A stretch of 64,000 nucleotides of DNA. It comes from Acuticoccus sp963704595. Lineage in GTDB: Bacteria; Pseudomonadota; Alphaproteobacteria; Rhizobiales; Amorphaceae. Where the stretch lies: contig OY969922.1 of the NCBI GenBank assembly GCA_963704595.1, positions 558,001 to 622,000 of the forward strand, given 5' to 3'. Shown here in pieces: positions 61,431 through 64,000 of this stretch. How positions within the stretch are numbered: the stretch's first letter is position 1; each line of letters begins with the position of its first letter. A program made the translations under genes and the position numbers. The notes under the pieces were generated by a model. That model saw only the letters and a list, made by a program, of their open reading frames with translations. It did not search any database and had not been told where the DNA came from.

Positions 61431-64000
61431 TCAGAGGATGAAGTCGCCGGCGTCGATCTCGCTCGCCGTCACGCCCATGATCCGGAGGGTGCCCGAGCCG
61501 CCGAGCGCGCCGAGGTCGATGATGGTGTTGGACCGCCGATGTCCGCAGCCGCCGCCGCTGCGATCCTGGCGGCGAGGCCCCCATCGTCCTCGAAATCCGC
61601 GAAGGCGTCGTTCCGGCCGCCGCCGCCCAGCGCGGCCCTGAGGTCCGCCGCGAACCCGCGGCTGCTGCGGCCGTAGGAGGCGATGTCGATCCTGTCGACG
61701 CCGTCCTCGAAGTCGATGATCGTGTCGTTGCCGTTGACGAGGCCGGCGATGAAATGGTCTGCGCCGTCGCCGCCGTCCATCCGGTCGTCGCCGCGGCCGC
61801 TGCGCAGCGTATCGGCCCCGTCACCGCCGAACATGCGGCCGCCGCCTGCGTAGGCGCGCAGGAGATCGTCACCGGCGCCGCCCTTCAGCGTGTCGGCGCC
61901 CCGTCCGCCGTAGAGGACATCGTCGCCGTCACCGCCTTCCAGCGTATCGTTGCCGCCCGCGCCGCGCAGCTTGTCATCGCCGCTGCCGCCGGAGAAGTTG
62001 TCGCCGGCGCTGCCGCCGAGCATGCTGTCGTCGCCGCTGCCGCCGTTCACGGTCGCGGCGGCGCTGGCGGTGCGGAAGCGGTCGTCGCCACTGCCGAGGT
62101 CGACGTCGCCGCCCAGCAGGTCGCCGCGGAAGTTGAACTGGTCGTCACCGTCGCCGAAGTCGAGCGCGCCGCTGTAACGGCCGAGCCCGCCGACCGTGTC
62201 GTCGCCGCCGCCGAGCGTGACCGATCCGTCGATGACGCCGTGGTTCTGGAAATTCGTCGCGGTGTCCTCGCCGCGCACGGTGACCGCGGCGCCGTCTTCC
62301 GCCTCGACCGTGAGCCTGCCGCCCTTGAACACGGTCATCACCGCGCCATCGCTCTCGATCAGGACGCCATCGCTGCCGCCGCGGAAGAGGGCCTCGCCGG
62401 CGACGATGAAGCGCGCGTCGCCATCCGCATCGCCGACCACGGAGATGCCGGGCTCGGTGCCCGGAAAGGCGCCGTTGCCGCCCGGCAGCGTCGAGACGAA
62501 CCGCGCCCCTTCCGCGATCCTCCCGAAGCCCTCCACGGCGAGCGGCTCGTCAGACGTGCCTTCGAACGTGGGGCCTTCGTTGGCGTGGAGAAAGGAGAGG
62601 CGGGCGGTGAGGTCGTTGAAGTCGTTGTCGGCGGCGCTGCCGGTCTCGTCGTCGAACGCAAAGGTGGAATTGCCGAGCGCGCGCGACTGCACGATGATCT
62701 CGCCGGCCGCCGTGATGAGGACGGGCGCGTAGTACCCCGTCCGGCCCGCGACGTCCCACACGGCGGAGCGGGCGAAGTCGCCGCTGCCGCGCAGCGCGAA
62801 TTCACCGTCGAGGTTGTCGCGCACGGCCTCACGGAAAGCGTCCGTATCGCCGGACGCGACGCCGCCGACGCCCCATTCGCCGGTGGCGGTGTTGACCTCC
62901 GCCCGCACAAAGGCGAGCTGGTTCGCTCCGTCCGTGCTGCCGGTGGCGTCGATCGCGATGAGGCTGCCTTCCTCGAGGTAGACGAACGAACCGCCGGTGT
63001 TGCGGCTGGCCCGAGCCGAGGACGGCCGAATCGGACAGCGAGTTGTCGGTCTCGGCGACGATCTCGTAGCCGTCGACCCCGATCCGGGCGGTCCCGTCGG
63101 CGCGTCGCCCGCACGGAAACCGGCGCCTTGGTCTCGATGTCGCCGTTGGGGGCGACGACGCCGAACGCGAAGCGGTAGCCCGTCGGCAGGTACACGGTCT
63201 GGCTGCCGTGCATCATCAGCGCGCCGCCGTCCTGATGGTGCGAGCCGATGGTGGCGACCACGGCGTCCTTGACCGAGGCGGCCTCGGCGAGCGAGCCGTG
63301 CTCGACCGGGTTGCCCGCACTGTCGACGAGATAGACTGCGACCATGCGGCCGGCGACGCCGGGCGAGCGGTGCACGTCCAGTGACACGAAGTTGCCCTCC
63401 GGCGCGTCTGCCGATGGCGCGAGTGCCAGCATCGTGCCGTTGTCGACCGCCTCGAGGTCCATCTTCCTGGTCTCGACGGTGAGGGTGAGCGGACTGCTCT
63501 TCGGCCCGATCTCAGTCCCGGGAAGGTTCGTGTGCGAAGGGTTGGGAAGATGCTCGCGCATCGTGACGGTGTAGGTTCCGCTGCCGAGCGCGGTCTCTGC
63601 GCTCAGCCACTGGCCGTCGAGGTCCGCCCTGGTGAAGATCGGCGCGACGGATGGGCCGGAGGACTGGGCAAAGTCGATCTCGGCGAAATTCAGCGCGCCG
63701 ATCTTGTTGGTGTACTTGGTGATCCAGGCTCTGGTCCCGGCATCGTCGTTCTCGCCGGTCCATCCGAACGCGAGGCGCAGGTCGTCCACCGTCACCGTGT
63801 TGGTGACCTGGTTCGTCTGCCCGGCGGACGCCTTGAACGCGCCGTCCAGCATCACCCCGACGACGGGGGCGTTGGGCACCGGCATCGACGCCGCTTCGTT
63901 GTAGACGAGATACTCGGGCGCGATCGTGGTCGTCGCGGCGTGGAGGAGGTTCACGCCGAAGGTCACGATGGTCGCCGGCGGGGCGCCGCTGGCCGGCGTT
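61431..64000 (-). pseudogene. RTX/DUF4114 secreted protein, 3' part, frameshifted
   Basis: The start lies beyond the right edge. From 64000 inward: an unassigned N-terminal region, then (after two +1 shifts near 63102 and 63010) a DUF4114-type domain ending DNDFNDLTARLSF. Many GGxGxDxLx nonapeptides (about 62200-61780, e.g. GGSGDDKLRGAGGNDTLEGG) follow. These bind Ca2+ during type I secretion. A further shift near 61531 (one base short, or two extra) restores GGSNTIIDLGALGGSGT to the TGA at 61431-61433. Its partner GH5 protein also lacks a signal peptide. Confidence 0.75.

Noticed and set aside
61780..62200. Periodic short repeats that could be a CRISPR or tandem DNA array
   Set aside because: The 27-bp periodicity is explained by Ca2+-binding nonapeptides in a coding frame.
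61754..63178. Frame antisense to RTX repeats rich in Ala/Val
   Set aside because: It is the complement of GGxGxD repeats, which always give long open shadows.

Overview
The window is high-GC DNA (by eye well above 60 percent) packed with metabolite-uptake and catabolic genes, as in soil or marine Alphaproteobacteria. TTT (TctABC), TRAP, GntR/FCD, RraA-like and DapA-like families, together with CBM2/RTX secreted proteins, point to Hyphomicrobiales or Rhodobacterales. That placement is inferred from gene content only; no rRNA, tRNA, phage, IS element or CRISPR array was seen.

Layout. 1-3.7 kb: a partial SDR, an FAD-linked oxidase (frameshifted), an SDR with a small partner protein, and a FadR-like regulator. 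3.7-8.2 kb: a minus-strand operon dapA-like, gntR, dctP, dctQ, dctM. 8.3-13.1 kb: a GntR regulator divergent from a FAH-family hydrolase and a TAXI-type TRAP system. 13.1-16.5 kb: an IclR regulator divergent from a DapA-like aldolase/dehydratase and a GlcD-like oxidase. 16.5-21.8 kb: an SDR, gntR, RraA-like, tctC, tctB, tctA operon. 22.1-26.4 kb: a glycan island (two glycosyltransferases, a sulfotransferase-like protein and a gene remnant). 27.4-37.5 kb: a long plus-strand catabolic operon with ABC uptake, MaoC and crotonase hydratases, an IclR regulator, a CoA-transferase, a FAH hydrolase, a shikimate/quinate-type dehydrogenase and a VOC dioxygenase. 37.5-42.6 kb: a heavily frameshifted GMC oxidoreductase, a DapA-like protein, an RraA-like protein and an atypical SDR, divergent from a LysR regulator. 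42.6-52.2 kb: two tctC-tctB-tctA-gntR operons around a sugar-acid dehydratase. 52.5-55.4 kb: a 2-hydroxyacid dehydrogenase, an RraA-like protein and an FMN 2-hydroxyacid oxidase. 55.5-64 kb: a lipoprotein, a GH5/CBM2/Calx-beta protein, a sugar ABC transporter and the 3' part of an RTX/DUF4114 protein.

How it works together. Most modules share one plan: a binding-protein-dependent importer, one or two enzymes acting on small hydroxy- or keto-acids (SDR, RraA, DapA, FAH, FAD/FMN oxidases) and a local GntR, IclR or LysR repressor or activator. Perfect palindromes lie in several divergent promoter regions. Four of the seven binding-protein genes are followed directly by a perfect hairpin and then by the membrane genes, which would give more binding protein than permease; a fifth is monocistronic and ends in a classical terminator.

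Quality note. Six genes are broken by single-base frameshifts. At thirteen sites removal of one base restores the frame. Seven of these sites fall in one GMC oxidoreductase gene, whose corrected length is then exactly 540 codons. This bears on whether the genes are dead or the sequence has insertion errors.
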